Origin: Acanthacorydalis orientalis
Lineage: Eukaryota > Arthropoda > Insecta > Megaloptera > Corydalidae
Length of the DNA stretch: 64,000 nt
Assembly (NCBI GenBank): GCA_034766995.1
Contig: CM068320.1
Location: 8,316,001 to 8,380,000 of the forward strand
Reading direction: 5' to 3'
Part shown: in pieces, positions 62,560-64,000 of the stretch
Numbering within the stretch: position 1 is the first letter of the stretch
How the letters are laid out: every line of letters starts with the position of its first letter
The notes under the pieces: generated by a model
The model's database searches: none
What the model saw: only the letters and a program-made list of their open reading frames with translations
Told to the model about the DNA's origin: nothing
Program-made: the position numbers and the translations under genes

Positions 62560-63047
62560 ATAGAGAGTGGAAAAGATGAAAATCGGATGGAGCAAGATCA
62601 GGAGAATACGGCGGATATGGAATTACCTCTCAACCAAGCTCTTGGATAACCGCTTTTGTAATGTTAGCAGAATGTGGACGAGCATTCTCATGCTGCAAAA
62701 TCATTTGATGCCGTCTTCCAGGTCGTTTTTCTCGAATTTCGGCCTCAAGTTGATGGAGTTGTTGACAATAAACTATGTCAGTATTGATTAACGTGGATCG
62801 TCTTGAATTGAAGCGTGTAAACGGTCTTCGTCAAAGTCAGGTGATCTTCCTGAACGTAGAAAATTATTCATGTCAAGATGGCCCTCTTTGAAACGAGGAA
62901 ACCATTTCGCGCCATACTTTCCCTGATGGTGTTCTCCCCATAAACGTAGAAAACGGTCCTAGCTACTTGTAATGCCTTAACTCCTCGGTTAAACGTAAAC
63001 AAAGGTGTATGTCGGAAATGTTCGTTTTTTTGTACTTGACACACCAT
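62560..63047 (-). pseudogene. Mariner transposase pseudogene with internal deletion
   Basis: ATG at 63047 opens MVCQVQKNEHFRHTPLFTFN and continues VKALQVARTVFYVYGENTI and FDEDRLHASIQDDPR, the N-terminal domain of a widespread insect mariner lineage. At about 62795 the sequence jumps to INTDIVYCQQLHQLEAEIRE and RPGRRHQMILQHENARPHS, so roughly the central third, including the first catalytic site, is deleted. The second catalytic position reads E (HENARPH). The third site PPYSPDLAPSDFHLF is intact near 62580-62620, after which similarity stops. No terminal repeats were found. Confidence 0.84.
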
Positions 63048-63049
63048 TT

Positions 63050-64000
63050 TTCTTAACCAATCCTTAACAAAAACTATCCATAAATTAAAGAATTCAAGAA
63101 GTATTAAATAAAACAATACTATGATATTAAAATGACATTAACATATGTCAAACAGATTTATTTCCAAAGCACTGTTCTCTTGGGAAACAAAAACGCTTCG
63201 AACTTATGCATCAATCCAATGTTAAATCATTTAATAATATTTGATTGCAGATTAGATACCTATGGTATTTTATGTTTAATATCATATTATTAAATGAAAG
63301 AAATTTAAGGAACTTAAGACACCGATTGTTAAAGAAAACAACGATTAAAAATTGAAAAATCTATTTGAAAACAATTTGGAAGTATTGTCTACTATAATGT
63401 ATATCAAACCATATGTTACTCTTTTATTACTAATAAATAGTTTTTAAACTTAATATTTTCGTTTCGTTTATATATATATATACGAAACTACTACTGATGA
63501 GAAAATATGATTCAAATGCGTTTCTCTAATATGAAATGATTTGTTCAGTGTATCTTTTTAAATAAATTCTCCGCCATGAATTCTCTTTATTATACATGAT
63601 ATATATATATATATATATATACAATATTATAAACAACAATGTTGATTTTATTCTAACAGTCTCTGTTTTTATAAATTATGTGATGAAATTTACATAAAAA
63701 TAAAAAAATATTTTTTTAACATTTAAGTTATTTTGAAACTATCGAGCTCAATGTTTGTTACACATTCGAGACGATCATTGTTTCGAAATTGTTGAAACTG
63801 ATTAGTTTATATTTGAACAGGTAATAGATTTTATTTCAGTCTGTGTACTATTCAATCATTTATACTTTTCTTTTATAAAATGTTATCAGAGTTTTTGTAG
63901 GTGTAAAATAAATTTCGATCAAATTGCTAAAACAACTCATTAACTGTTGGAAAAAAAACATTTTCTTTTATTTCAAAACTCGTAACGAAATGTGATAATA
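63050..64000. other. Unique AT-rich DNA, no gene seen
   Basis: A short TA run lies at 63600-63621. No coding sequence, transposon or structured repeat was recognised. Confidence 0.5.

Overview
The window looks like intergenic or intronic DNA from an insect-like arthropod nuclear genome. It is visibly very AT-rich and carries dozens of long (TA)n tracts. It contains no bacterial-style gene organisation and no intact cellular gene that I can recognise. What can be read as protein is almost entirely decayed transposon coding sequence: at least eleven Tc1/mariner-type copies or fragments from several lineages, two or more pogo/Tigger-type elements, three piggyBac-related pieces, two copies of one LINE and one probable non-autonomous Helitron. 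The mariner mix (mauritiana-, mellifera-, irritans- and cecropia-like) is typical of insects and fits Hymenoptera, but the species cannot be fixed from this sequence alone.

Layout. 1-4.2 kb: microsatellites and unique AT-rich DNA with two less AT-rich islands. 4.2-8.2 kb: two full-length dead mariners in opposite orientation (4234-5519 minus, 6924-8197 plus). 11.4-17.0 kb: a mariner fragment, a Tigger-like element (to 14712), a GC-richer open segment with a splice donor (15036-15355) and mariner copy A (15859-17016). 17-26 kb: mostly unique DNA, large compound microsatellites, copies of an unclassified dispersed repeat, a 191-bp MITE and a piggyBac remnant. 26.7-34 kb: mariner copy B, LINE copy 1, another mariner and an inverted mariner chimera. 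35-42 kb: a candidate TATA promoter, an irritans-like mariner, a minus-strand promoter/exon candidate and mariner copy C. 42.8-43.3 kb: Helitron ends. 46-54.3 kb: cecropia-like mariner fragments, an internally deleted piggyBac element, and a piggyBac-type MITE nested in a Tigger-type MITE, followed by a Tigger transposase C-terminus. 57.5-59.6 kb: a mariner split by LINE copy 2. 62.5-63.1 kb: an internally deleted mariner.

The elements do not work together as a system; they record successive insertions. The best relationships are physical: copies A, B and C are one family amplified three times, the LINE at 58 kb lies inside a mariner with a 12-bp target duplication, and both LINE copies end in an (AT)n tail, which links retrotransposition to the local microsatellites. 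The only hints of host genes are three short segments with TATA boxes and/or consensus splice donors (15036-15355, about 35038-35344 plus strand, and 39956-39722 minus strand). I found no convincing novel biological system. The unclassified four-copy dispersed repeat and the (AT)n-tailed LINE are the most worthwhile leads.
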